Source of the DNA: UBA7672 sp965279205
GTDB taxonomy: Bacteria; Pseudomonadota; Alphaproteobacteria; Caulobacterales; Hyphomonadaceae
Direction of reading: 5' to 3'
Assembly: GCA_965279205.1 (NCBI GenBank)
Contig: OZ257144.1
Span: forward strand, 1,054,001 to 1,118,000
Length of the DNA: 64,000 bases
The notes beneath the pieces are model-generated. The model ran no database searches. It was not told the DNA's origin and worked only from the letters and a program-made list of their open reading frames with translations. Position numbers and translations under genes: made by a program. Below are positions 15,949 through 23,260 of this stretch, piece by piece; the first letter of the stretch is position 1; every line of letters begins with the position of its first letter.

Positions 15949-17163
15949 GTGGAACCAATGGTTCCGAAGGGTCGCCTGCGCGGATTGTGGTTCGCCTTGG
16001 CGCTCGCTCTAGCGGCGGCGCCGGCGGAGTCGCGTGGTCGCGTACCGAATACTGGGCCCCACAATTCCGGCGTCCCGCATATCACGCCGCTCCCGGATTT
16101 CCGTCCGAGTGTCATTCCCGACCCGCGCCCCGATCTCACTCCGGACCTCAATTCGGACCTTACTCCAGATCTTGGTTCGACCGTCGATCCCGGCGTCAAT
16201 CCCGGCGCCGATACTCCCGCTGACGGCGACATCACGTACGCTTTCGACTCGTCGACTCCCAGTCGGACCGAAGTCGCCCCGAACAGCGAATCGGTCTGGC
16301 GCGAAAACTTCACGCAACACGTCTCCTACGCGGACGGAATTGGGATCGGGGCGCTGTCGCAACTGAAACTCGACATGGCGGTCGCCGCCCTCGACGCGCC
16401 GCTGACGGCGCGTCCCGCCGTGCTGGCCCTTTTGCATCCGGAAGCCGACGCCACCGACATCGAGCTTCTTCGCGACGCCACGCCGAGCGCGGACATCGCC
16501 GTCATCACCGATATCGAACGGGCCGACCAGCAGATGCGTGACGCTATCGCACGCTTCAAGGGCCGCCCTGTTCTGGTGGTGGGACACCTCGTTTCATGGA
16601 GCGGTTCCGACGAATACAATCTGGAAAACGCCGATCAGGTTTCCGAAGCAGCGATCGGCGCGTGGGCCATACAGGAAGCCGCCGACGCCAATGATGTCTG
16701 GGTGATCCTGGCAGCCTGCGACTCCGCGGGTCCGCGTGCAACCGGCACGCTGAGGGACATCAATACAGAGGAAGTCGCACAAGCGCTTCCCGCCGTGTTC
16801 GCCGCAAACACGCGTGGTGGCATCCTTCGCGCGATTGCGGGCGTGGGTATTCCCATGGGCATCGACGCCGAAAACGTCGCGCGCGGCGAGCTGAATGTCT
16901 ACTTCATGCGGAACCTGCACTATCCCAACGATCTCAGGTACACGAGCATGCGCGTTCGCATCGCGCCCCCGGAGCTGCCGGCGGCGTTTCGCGTTGCAGC
17001 GCCCAACGGGTGCACCGACGACATCATCGAGAAAGCAACGTGCGACGAGATGAAGGAAGACGTCGATAGCCGCGCCCCGGAACCCTCCTTCCTGCAATAC
17101 TGGCCCTGGGCGCTCGGCGGACTGGTAGCGCTTCTCATCTTCTGGCCGCGACGGCGCTATTGA
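15949..17163 (+). CDS. Exported caspase/CHAT-like protein with C-terminal anchor
   Basis: The 404-residue product begins with a hydrophobic signal segment (about residues 10-28), then a low-complexity Pro/Asp linker (about 40-85, with repeated PDLTPDL units), then a globular domain of about 260 residues, a membrane helix near 385-400 and a final RRRY. In the globular domain VLVVGHLVSW (His213) is followed 44 residues later by VILAACDSAG (Cys257). A hydrophobic strand ending in GH, then another ending in (S/A)AC-x-(T/S)-x-G at this distance, is the arrangement of the caspase/CHAT catalytic dyad. I infer a caspase-like fold; overall similarity to a named family is not visible. A TGATG junction couples it to the next gene. 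ATGs at 15949 and 15958 are both possible. Confidence 0.72.
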   Translation: MEPMVPKGRLRGLWFALALALAAAPAESRGRVPNTGPHNSGVPHITPLPDFRPSVIPDPRPDLTPDLNSDLTPDLGSTVDPGVNPGADTPADGDITYAFDSSTPSRTEVAPNSESVWRENFTQHVSYADGIGIGALSQLKLDMAVAALDAPLTARPAVLALLHPEADATDIELLRDATPSADIAVITDIERADQQMRDAIARFKGRPVLVVGHLVSWSGSDEYNLENADQVSEAAIGAWAIQEAADANDVWVILAACDSAGPRATGTLRDINTEEVAQALPAVFAANTRGGILRAIAGVGIPMGIDAENVARGELNVYFMRNLHYPNDLRYTSMRVRIAPPELPAAFRVAAPNGCTDDIIEKATCDEMKEDVDSRAPEPSFLQYWPWALGGLVALLIFWPRRRY

Positions 17164-17828
17164 TGACGACCGATTTCCGTCAGCTCGCCAGCTTCATCAA
17201 GAAAGCTTCGCCTGACGAATTCGGGAAGCTGAAAGCCCAGCATCCAGGCGCCAGGATACTGTCCCTCGGGCGAGACCTTGGAGACAAAACCAAACGCAAG
17301 GGCGAACCCAGGGCAGGGGAGCCCGCTGTCGCAGTCGAGGCGCCGCAACCGCCATCCGCAGCAGATATCGCCGCCGCGCAGGATTTCTGCCGCGTCAGCC
17401 TGCGCGTCGTGCGCGATGGCGCTGAGAAACTGATGAAGCGCGTGCGCGCGAAGATACGGTCCGCTCGCCGCCTGCGCATGGGCGGGGCAATGCTCGCCAT
17501 GGCTTCTTCGGCCGGTTTCGCCGCTTCGACGCTCGACCTGATTCAGGTCGACCAGAAGATCACTGGCCTGTCCTTTAGCGGCCTTGCTTTTCTCGGCGCT
17601 GTCGCGGCCTTCATGTCGGACGAGATGAGCCGTGGTGGTCCGTCCGGCTCCGATGGCCGCAGCCTACTCGACCGGCTGATCACCCTTCAAGGCACGATCG
17701 CCGGAGCCGCGATCAGGTTCGAGGGCGAGGCCTCCACCGGCGTCGCCGCGCAGTTCGCCGCTCTCAGCGACCTCGATTTCGCGGTGAAGGAGCTCACCAA
17801 GCTCCAGTCACTCTATTCGGTAGGATGA
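17163..17828 (+). CDS. Two-TM hypothetical protein coupled to the caspase-like gene
   Basis: The 221-residue product starts in a TGATG overlap with the previous gene. Residues 1-60 are basic and probably disordered, 70-105 form a basic amphipathic helix, two membrane helices lie at about 107-126 and 133-152 with a short turn, and 165-220 form a helical C-terminus. No signal peptide is seen, so both termini should be cytoplasmic. A helix-2TM-helix plan is seen in some effector families such as SLATT, but no specific motif supports that assignment. I treat it as an unknown partner of the upstream protein. Confidence 0.68.
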   Translation: MTTDFRQLASFIKKASPDEFGKLKAQHPGARILSLGRDLGDKTKRKGEPRAGEPAVAVEAPQPPSAADIAAAQDFCRVSLRVVRDGAEKLMKRVRAKIRSARRLRMGGAMLAMASSAGFAASTLDLIQVDQKITGLSFSGLAFLGAVAAFMSDEMSRGGPSGSDGRSLLDRLITLQGTIAGAAIRFEGEASTGVAAQFAALSDLDFAVKELTKLQSLYSVG

Positions 17829-17954
17829 GCCCGAACCGGGTTCGCCACCGCCCGGCGTGAGCCGGCGCCGCCCCAACAAAATGGTCGCCCAAGTCCATCA
17901 AACCGGTGTCTTTTACCCCTGACGCCCTTTTGCCGGGGCTGGATTTCCTGCCGC

Positions 17955-17985
17955 TTGACGTTACTGCGCGGTCCAATCATAGAAA
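17955..17985 (+). promoter_or_regulatory. Putative promoter of the leuA leader
   Basis: TTGACG at 17955-17960 lies at exactly -35 to -30 if transcription starts at the A of the leader ATG (17990). A weak -10 (CATAGA at 17978 or TAGAAA at 17980) sits at a suitable place. This implies a leaderless or nearly leaderless leader-peptide mRNA, which is common in Alphaproteobacteria. Confidence 0.4.
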
Positions 17986-17989
17986 GATC

Positions 17990-18061
17990 ATGCGCAAACA
18001 GGGGCTCACCCTCCTTCTTTCCCTGCCGGGGCTGCTTAGCAGCCCCTGGGCGCGTTCGTGA
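17990..18061 (+). CDS. leuA leader peptide (leucine-rich, 23 residues)
   Basis: A 23-codon frame ends 79 bases before leuA and reads MRKQGLTLLL... with leucine at positions 6, 8, 9, 10, 12, 15 and 16, seven of 23 codons. Leucine-codon clusters just upstream of leuA are the mark of ribosome-mediated attenuation, where stalling at low charged tRNA-Leu changes downstream RNA folding. A perfect 8-bp hairpin (18028-18046) lies inside the leucine-coding half. I see no textbook T-run terminator between the leader stop and leuA, so the mechanism may be terminator-free or act on translation. Confidence 0.68.
   Translation: MRKQGLTLLLSLPGLLSSPWARS
18028..18046 (+). promoter_or_regulatory. Attenuator hairpin in the leuA leader
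   Basis: GGGGCTGC at 18028-18035 and GCAGCCCC at 18039-18046 pair perfectly around TTA. The stem covers the second leucine cluster of the leader peptide, so a stalled ribosome would melt it. Further GC-rich segments downstream (18077-18113) could form alternative stems, but I could not settle which. Confidence 0.5.
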
Positions 18062-18140
18062 TCCGGGCATAGCTCCGCGGGTCGCGCGTCCAGGGGTCTC
18101 CAGCACCCTCCGACAAAAGCCCTGACAGGACGCCACTCCA

Positions 18141-19703
18141 ATGACCGCCACGACCCCCACCAACAACATCGGCAAAGATCGCGTGTTGATCTTCGACACC
18201 ACCATGCGCGACGGCGAGCAATCGCCCGGCGCCTCGATGACCATCCGCGAAAAACTGGAACTCGCCGAACTCCTGCAGGAGATGAAGGTCGACATCTGCG
18301 AGGCCGGGTTCGCCGCCTCGTCCGAGGGCGACTATCAGTGCGTCTCCCAGATCGCCGAACTAGCGAAGGACATGGTCATCTGCACGCTCGCGCGCTCGAC
18401 GCTCACCGACATCGACCGGGCAGGAGAAGCGCTGCGCAAGGCGAAGAACCCCCGCATTCACACCTTCATCTCCACCAGCCCTGTGCACATGAAGCACAAG
18501 CTGAAGATGGGCCCGAACGCCGTACTCGAAGCCATCGGCGCGTCGGTCACGCACTCGCGCAAGTTCGTCGGCGACGTCGAATGGTCGGCTGAAGACGCAA
18601 CCCGCACCGAGTTCGATTTCCTCTGCAAGGCGATCGACACGGCCATCGCCTCCGGCGCGACCGTTATCAACGTGCCCGACACGGTCGGTTACTCGCACCC
18701 CGCCGAATACGGCGAGCTGATCCGCCGCCTGATCGAGAACATTCCGGATTCGGATAAAGTGATCTGGTCCACGCATTGCCACAACGATCTCGGTCTTGCC
18801 GTCGCAAACTCGCTGGCCGGCGTCATCAATGGCGCGCGCCAGATCGAATGCGCCGTCAACGGCATGGGCGAGCGCGCCGGCAACGCTGCGCTGGAAGAGT
18901 GCGTCATGGCGCTGAAAGTGCGCGGCGACTCGATGCCGTTCTTCACCGAGGTGGTCACGCAGAAGCTCGCCCGCGCCTCCAAGATGGTGTCCTCCATCAC
19001 CGGCTTTCCGGTGCAGTACAACAAGGCCATCGTCGGCAAGAACGCCTTCGCGCACGAGAGTGGCATCCATCAGGACGGCATGCTCAAGAACCGCGAGACC
19101 TACGAGATCATGCAGCCCGAGGATGTCGGCGTGCCGTCCACCTCGCTGATCATGGGCAAGCTCTCCGGCCGCAACGCCTTCCGCGACAAGCTGGAATCGC
19201 TGGGCTACGTGCTCGAGGCCGCAGCCCTCAACGATGCGTTCAAGCGCTTCAAGGATCTCGCCGACAAGAAGAAGCACGTCTTCGACGAAGACATCATTGC
19301 CCTCGTCGATGACCAGCTCGCCGGCGCGCAGGAGCGCGTCGTGATCGGGCGCCTGAAAGTCGTCGCCGGCACGGAAGGTCCGCAATCCGCCGAGCTCGAG
19401 CTCACGATCGACGGCGAAACGCGTTCCACGCACGCGACCGGCAACGGCCCGGTCGACGCCGTCTTCAACGCCATCCGGCAACTTGTTCCGCACACCGCGG
19501 TCCTCGAACTCTACCAGGTCAGCGCCGTCACCGAAGGCACGGATGCGCAAGCCACCGTCTCCGTCCGCCTCGCCGAACAAGGCCTCGTCGCCACCGGCAA
19601 GGCGTCGGACCCCGACACGCTCGTGGCAAGCGCTCGCGCCTATGTGCACGCACTCAACAAGCTTGAAGTCCGGCGCGCGAAGGCGACCGGCGCGGCGGCT
19701 TGA
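18141..19703 (+). CDS. leuA: 2-isopropylmalate synthase
   Basis: The 520-residue enzyme condenses acetyl-CoA with 2-oxoisovalerate in the first committed step of leucine synthesis. The HMGL-like catalytic barrel shows DTTMRDGEQSPGASM near residue 18, the metal site STHCHNDLGLAVANSLAG, and GIHQDGMLKN. The last 130 residues match the LeuA allosteric domain that binds leucine for feedback control. The leader peptide just upstream suggests that transcription is also leucine-controlled. The following 1.28 kb holds no other leu gene. Confidence 0.96.
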   Translation: MTATTPTNNIGKDRVLIFDTTMRDGEQSPGASMTIREKLELAELLQEMKVDICEAGFAASSEGDYQCVSQIAELAKDMVICTLARSTLTDIDRAGEALRKAKNPRIHTFISTSPVHMKHKLKMGPNAVLEAIGASVTHSRKFVGDVEWSAEDATRTEFDFLCKAIDTAIASGATVINVPDTVGYSHPAEYGELIRRLIENIPDSDKVIWSTHCHNDLGLAVANSLAGVINGARQIECAVNGMGERAGNAALEECVMALKVRGDSMPFFTEVVTQKLARASKMVSSITGFPVQYNKAIVGKNAFAHESGIHQDGMLKNRETYEIMQPEDVGVPSTSLIMGKLSGRNAFRDKLESLGYVLEAAALNDAFKRFKDLADKKKHVFDEDIIALVDDQLAGAQERVVIGRLKVVAGTEGPQSAELELTIDGETRSTHATGNGPVDAVFNAIRQLVPHTAVLELYQVSAVTEGTDAQATVSVRLAEQGLVATGKASDPDTLVASARAYVHALNKLEVRRAKATGAAA

Positions 19704-19733
19704 TCCGTCCACGTCGGGTAAAGAGCCAGTTCA

Positions 19734-19782
19734 GCCCTCATCCTGAAGAGCGGACGAAGTCCGCGTCTCGAAGGACGAGGGC
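19734..19782. repeat. Palindromic intergenic repeat, type 1
   Basis: GCCCTCATCCT at 19734-19744 is matched in inverted orientation by AGGACGAGGGC at 19772-19782 (10 of 11). Between them GCGGAC-GAA-GTCCGC is a perfect internal hairpin. The CCTCATCCTGA...GGACGAGG pattern resembles a palindrome family often seen between genes in Alphaproteobacteria. Confidence 0.65.
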
Positions 19783-19848
19783 GCGCTCACCGCCGTTGAT
19801 CCAATCACCGCATCCCCCGCGAAGGGTGAGAAGCGGTCCCGAAGGGAC

Positions 19849-19871
19849 GAATTGGTCCAGTGGACCAATTC
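19849..19871. repeat. Perfect 23-base palindrome
   Basis: GAATTGGTCCA and TGGACCAATTC flank a single central G at 19860, giving an 11-bp perfect inverted repeat. The stretch is AT-richer than its surroundings. It may be an operator-like site or part of the repeat cluster; there is no T-run after it. Confidence 0.6.
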
Positions 19872-19931
19872 GAGCGCCGAACGCCCGAAGCGCAAGCGAA
19901 GGGCAGGCCCAGTCCAGCGCGCGTCAGCCGT

Positions 19932-20072
19932 GTCCCCCGCGCAGGCGGGGGCCCAGTCCAGCGCGCGAATGCGCGCTCGCAGCCAGCTTCGCGGCCCGCA
20001 CAGTTCCTGTCGAAACAACTGCAGTTGGCGGGCCCAGGCCCGCCGGACTGGATCCCCGCCTGCGCGGGGAAC
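19932..20072. repeat. BIME-like pair of inverted palindromic units, type 2
   Basis: A 28-base unit at 19932-19959 recurs in inverted orientation at 20045-20072 with 25 of 28 identities; each unit is itself a hairpin with a CCCCGC/GCGGGG stem. The spacer contains another perfect 8-bp hairpin (20027-20044). A 17-base direct repeat starting GCCCAGTCC occurs at 19907-19923 and 19951-19967. Paired inverted units of this kind are typical of REP/BIME elements. No transposase is in the window. Confidence 0.68.
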
Positions 20073-20318
20073 GCGGACTGCGTCCGCGGTGTTCGCCGCA
20101 TGCATGGAAAACCATGCAGGTTATCCCACAGCGGGGGCAGCGTTTCCTTTGCGAAACCAATGCTCCAACGGAAATCCTGCTCCGGGTTATCCTCCACCCC
20201 TCACAGCGGCCGTAGGATGCGCATGCCCTGACACGAGGGAGGTCTCTGAGACGTCCGGGATCCTGAGACGTCAGGGCGTTGGCCGGCGTGGGTGTTCGAA
20301 GTGTCGGGGACGCATGAG

Positions 20319-20656
20319 CCCCGTCAAGCAAGCCAATTGCGACTGGGGACGGGCCTATCTGACCCCTCCTGGTTGCGAGGCGAAACGAACTTCGAACCGG
20401 TCTGCCTCCGGGGAGTGAAACCGGAGGGTCCGGGGTGGCTCGGTTACGAAACCCCGCACGCGGAACCGATCACTGGCTATGGAGCCAAGGCCCCTGGCGG
20501 CTCGTCCGCCTGGTGTGTCGATAGCAACTCCTGGTTGCCATATCGGGAAAGAACGGCCGATCCGGGGCGCGTGTTGACGCGCATCCGCTGGCGCAAGCCA
20601 GCACTGGCACGACCCACGGCGCTCCATCACGCGCCCCGCTCCCTCATCTGGAGGGA
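20319..20656 (+). ncRNA. Candidate structured RNA (tandem hairpins)
   Basis: About 340 bases contain some twelve consecutive local hairpins with short loops. The best are 20319-20348 (4+3+4 pairs with two small bulges), 20405-20427 (7 bp), 20431-20456 (6 bp), 20520-20544 (5+4 pairs around a 2-base bulge), 20567-20582 (6 bp), 20587-20602 (6 bp closed by a GCAA tetraloop) and 20640-20656 (6 bp). An open frame also runs through it on each strand, but neither translation resembles a known protein. I cannot match it to tmRNA, RNase P, SRP or 6S RNA. The strand is a guess, based on flanking genes and the GNRA loop. Confidence 0.38.
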
Positions 20657-20720
20657 CTGAACGACAGCATCCCGCAGGGCAGCTCAGCCCGTGCGAAGGA
20701 GGGCGCGCACCCTCAACGAG

Positions 20721-20823
20721 TCATCCTCGGGCTCGACCCGAGGATCCTGTCTCGATCGGCAGGCAAGATGTTCGACAATCTCCGAACCACAAAGCAGGAT
20801 CCTCGGGTCAAGCCCGAAGATGA
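20721..20823. repeat. BIME-like pair of inverted palindromic units, type 3
   Basis: A 29-base unit at 20721-20749 recurs inverted at 20795-20823 with 27 of 29 identities. Each unit contains the TCCTCGGGCTCGACCCGAGGA-type palindrome (core CCTCGGGC...GACCCGAGG), which is a widespread intergenic sequence in Alphaproteobacteria. The 45-base spacer has no gene. Confidence 0.72.
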
Positions 20824-20872
20824 CGGCGCGGCGGCAATGAAGGCGGAGCGGCCCCCCGGCTGGGGCAGTTGA

Positions 20873-20939
20873 TTGACATTTCCCGTCTCCGCCGCCATCT
20901 AGCGCCCACGCAACGGAGACCACCGACATGAAGCTCTAG
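20873..20939 (+). promoter_or_regulatory. Promoter-like -35 and three-codon minimal orf upstream of ABC-F gene
   Basis: TTGACA at 20873-20878 is a consensus -35; the -10 is weak. About 50 bases on, ATG-AAG-CTC-TAG (20928-20939) follows a good ribosome-binding sequence ACGGAGA. This is either a three-codon upstream orf or the scar of a lost gene. The ABC-F start lies 49 bases further down. Confidence 0.35.
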
Positions 20940-20988
20940 GATTCACGCACCTCGCCGCGTCGTTTCCCCTCGAGTCTTCGGTGTTTCC

Positions 20989-22602
20989 ATGCCTACATTC
21001 CTCACACTCGACAGCGTATCGGCCTCGACACCCGAAGGCCGCGTCCTGTTCGAGAACCTGACCCTCGCCATCGGGCCTGAGCGCGTCGGTCTCGTCGGCC
21101 GCAACGGCTCAGGCAAGTCCACGCTGCTGCGCCTCGTTTCGGGCGACGCCGAGCCGTCGTCCGGCGCCATCTCCCGCACAGCCCGCATCGGCGTGCTCGA
21201 GCAGCGCTGGCCAGACGACACGATCACGCTTGCGGAAGCTCTCGGCGTGGCGGCCGGCCTCGCGCGCCTTACCCGGCTTGAAGCCGGGCAGGGCGGCGAA
21301 GAGGACATGGCCGACGCCGACTGGACGCTCGAACACCGCATCGCAGAGACCCTCGCGAATGTGGACCTGCCGGAACGCGACCTCACCCGCACCATCAGGG
21401 GTTTCAGCGGCGGCGAGCGCACGCGGATAGCAGTCGCTCGCCTGTGGCTTGAGGCGCCCGATATCCTCCTGCTCGACGAGCCAACTAACAATCTCGACGC
21501 GCCGGGCAGGGCGGCGATCCTCGCCCTGATCGACGCGTGGCGTGGGGCCGCCCTTGTCGCCAGCCACGACCGCGACCTGCTGGAGCATGTCGATCGCATC
21601 ATCGAGCTGACGCCGGTGGGCGTCACCGTCTTCGGCGGCGGTTGGTCGGAGTTCGTTGAAGCGCGCGATGCACGCCGTGCTGCTGCGACAGGGGCTCTCG
21701 AGAAAGCGGAAGGCGACCTGCGGCGCGTGAAGGACCAGGTCCAGCTGCAGCGCGAGATGAAGCAACGCAAGGACGCCGCTGGCAAGGCGGGGCGCTTCGC
21801 CGCGGGACAGAGCAAGATGATGCTCGACTTCAAGCAGGACCGGGCCGAAGCCTCGCAAGGCGCCGCCAACCGCCTCGCCGACCGCCAGCTCTCCGAAGCG
21901 AACGAGGCGCTGGACAAGGCGAAGGCGCAGTTCGAAATCCTCGTGCCGCTGAATGTCGTGGCGCCCAGCGTGAACCTGCCGTCGCAGAAGGTCGTGCTCG
22001 TCTTCGAGGACGTGACGGTCGAGGCCGGCGGCCGCCCGCTGTTCGGTCCACTCAGCTTCAAGGTGGTGGGGCCTGAGCGCATCCACATCTCTGGCTCGAA
22101 CGGCTCGGGCAAATCCACGCTGCTGCGGTTGATCGCCAGCGACCGCCCGCCTGCGTCAGGAAATATCCGCCGCCTCGACGGCCGCATCGCCATGCTGGAC
22201 CAGCACGCCGACGCGCTCGATCCCGCGCTCACGCTGCTCGCCAACATGCAGGCCGCCAACCCCGAGCTCGACGACAACGCCGCCTATGCCGCGCTCGCCC
22301 GTTTCGCGTTCCGTAACAAGCTGGCGCATCAGGTCGTCGCGACGCTCTCCGGCGGCGAACGCCTACGAGCCGCGCTGGCTTGCCTGCTGGCGGCGCGTGA
22401 GCCGCCACAGCTCCTGTTGCTGGACGAGCCAACCAACCATCTCGACATCGCTTCCATCGAAGTGATCGAGGCTGCGTTGCGCGAATATGACGGCGCCCTG
22501 ATCGTGGTCAGTCACGACCCCGCTTTCATCGAAGCGATAGGCTGTAGTCGCGAGATCAGCCTCAACGGCTGCGGCGCCTTGGATCGGTTGCGAAGGGCAT
22601 GA
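20989..22602 (+). CDS. ABC-F family ATPase
   Basis: The 537-residue protein has two ABC ATPase domains in one chain and no membrane segment. Domain 1 has GRNGSGKST, SGGERTR and LLLDEPTNNLD; domain 2 has GSNGSGKST, LSGGERLR and LLLDEPTNHLD. The 80-residue linker between them is charged and helical (about 230-310). ABC-F proteins act on the ribosome, either in translation regulation (Uup, EttA, YheS types) or antibiotic protection. The short linker and length fit a Uup/YheS-like housekeeping member, but I cannot fix the subfamily. Confidence 0.92.
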   Translation: MPTFLTLDSVSASTPEGRVLFENLTLAIGPERVGLVGRNGSGKSTLLRLVSGDAEPSSGAISRTARIGVLEQRWPDDTITLAEALGVAAGLARLTRLEAGQGGEEDMADADWTLEHRIAETLANVDLPERDLTRTIRGFSGGERTRIAVARLWLEAPDILLLDEPTNNLDAPGRAAILALIDAWRGAALVASHDRDLLEHVDRIIELTPVGVTVFGGGWSEFVEARDARRAAATGALEKAEGDLRRVKDQVQLQREMKQRKDAAGKAGRFAAGQSKMMLDFKQDRAEASQGAANRLADRQLSEANEALDKAKAQFEILVPLNVVAPSVNLPSQKVVLVFEDVTVEAGGRPLFGPLSFKVVGPERIHISGSNGSGKSTLLRLIASDRPPASGNIRRLDGRIAMLDQHADALDPALTLLANMQAANPELDDNAAYAALARFAFRNKLAHQVVATLSGGERLRAALACLLAAREPPQLLLLDEPTNHLDIASIEVIEAALREYDGALIVVSHDPAFIEAIGCSREISLNGCGALDRLRRA

Positions 22603-22647
22603 TACAGCTTTCCGGCGGATCATTGATTCAGGGCCGAGGGGGACTTC

Positions 22648-23247
22648 ATGCCAGGACCAATCCTTCCAGCGGCGCGGCCGCGTCTGCCGTCCGAAGAACT
22701 GCTCGCACGCATGGCGCCTTTCGCAATCGACCGCGAACGATATCCCGTGATCGTCGCCGGCATCCGGGCTTACTATCGTGACTCGATGGGTGTCGTCGGC
22801 GTCAACGACCGCGATCTCTATGACGACGCAATCTTCGTGCACACCGCTTCCGCCATGGTCTCCTTCAACGGCAATACCGACGCGTCGCGTGTGCGCCGGG
22901 GCTGGGGCATCGGCGGCAACAAGGGCATGGCGATGCTGAAGCCGGGCTGCTGGTACGCTCACGGTTTCGGCAACCACAAGAGTTATCCCGCGCTGATCCA
23001 GCGGCATGCCGAGGTAACGGTCGTTCGCGACGGCAAGGACGGCAGTTACGAAGACACCGGCTGGTTCGGCATCAACATTCACCGCGGCGGTCGCTCCACG
23101 ACCGGTAGCGAGGGATGCCAGACGCTGCATCCCGACCAATGGGACGCCTTCATCACGCTCGTGACGTCGGAGGCGCAGCGCACGCTGGGCGAGGACTGGC
23201 GCAACGCCGTCGTCCCCTACGTGCTGATGGAAAATCCCTCCGCGTGA
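22648..23247 (+). CDS. L,D-transpeptidase-like (HxnSxGC) protein
   Basis: The 199-residue product has GAGGGGGA before the ATG and no clear signal peptide. INIHRGGRSTTGSEGCQTL near residues 150-168 resembles the YkuD catalytic motif, with a His followed after about ten residues by S-x-G-C. The N-terminal part (ARMAPFAIDRERYPVIVAGIRAYYRDS) is unlike common L,D-transpeptidases, and similar proteins are seen among phage and toxin-like hypothetical proteins. I infer a cysteine-dependent peptidoglycan or peptide enzyme. Lack of an export signal argues for caution. Confidence 0.65.
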   Translation: MPGPILPAARPRLPSEELLARMAPFAIDRERYPVIVAGIRAYYRDSMGVVGVNDRDLYDDAIFVHTASAMVSFNGNTDASRVRRGWGIGGNKGMAMLKPGCWYAHGFGNHKSYPALIQRHAEVTVVRDGKDGSYEDTGWFGINIHRGGRSTTGSEGCQTLHPDQWDAFITLVTSEAQRTLGEDWRNAVVPYVLMENPSA

Positions 23248-23260
23248 TGGAGGGCAGGGT

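Larger units (their letters stand above)
19704..20988. other. Long intergenic region, leuA to ABC-F
   Basis: These 1285 bases hold no convincing protein gene. Both strands carry open frames, but the translations are low-complexity, overlap palindromes and lack ribosome sites. From left to right it contains the type 1 palindrome, a perfect 23-base palindrome, the type 2 inverted pair, a run of hairpins that may be a structured RNA (20319-20656), the type 3 inverted pair, and a TTGACA promoter box with a three-codon orf. The lack of the leuC/D/B genes here is normal for Alphaproteobacteria. Confidence 0.6.

Noticed and set aside
18360..19712. 450-codon frame opposite leuA
   Set aside because: Antisense shadow; no ribosome site and no recognisable domain, while leuA is complete.
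20292..20660. 122-residue open frame through the hairpin region
   Set aside because: No family resemblance, no clear ribosome site, and an overlapping frame on the other strand of similar length; the tandem hairpins explain the region at least as well. Kept as the alternative to the RNA call.
19704..20988. Possible tRNA, tmRNA, RNase P, SRP or 6S gene in the long gap
   Set aside because: I looked for the TpsiC consensus, the tmRNA acceptor, RNase P core and SRP loop sequences and found none; this holds only for visual inspection.
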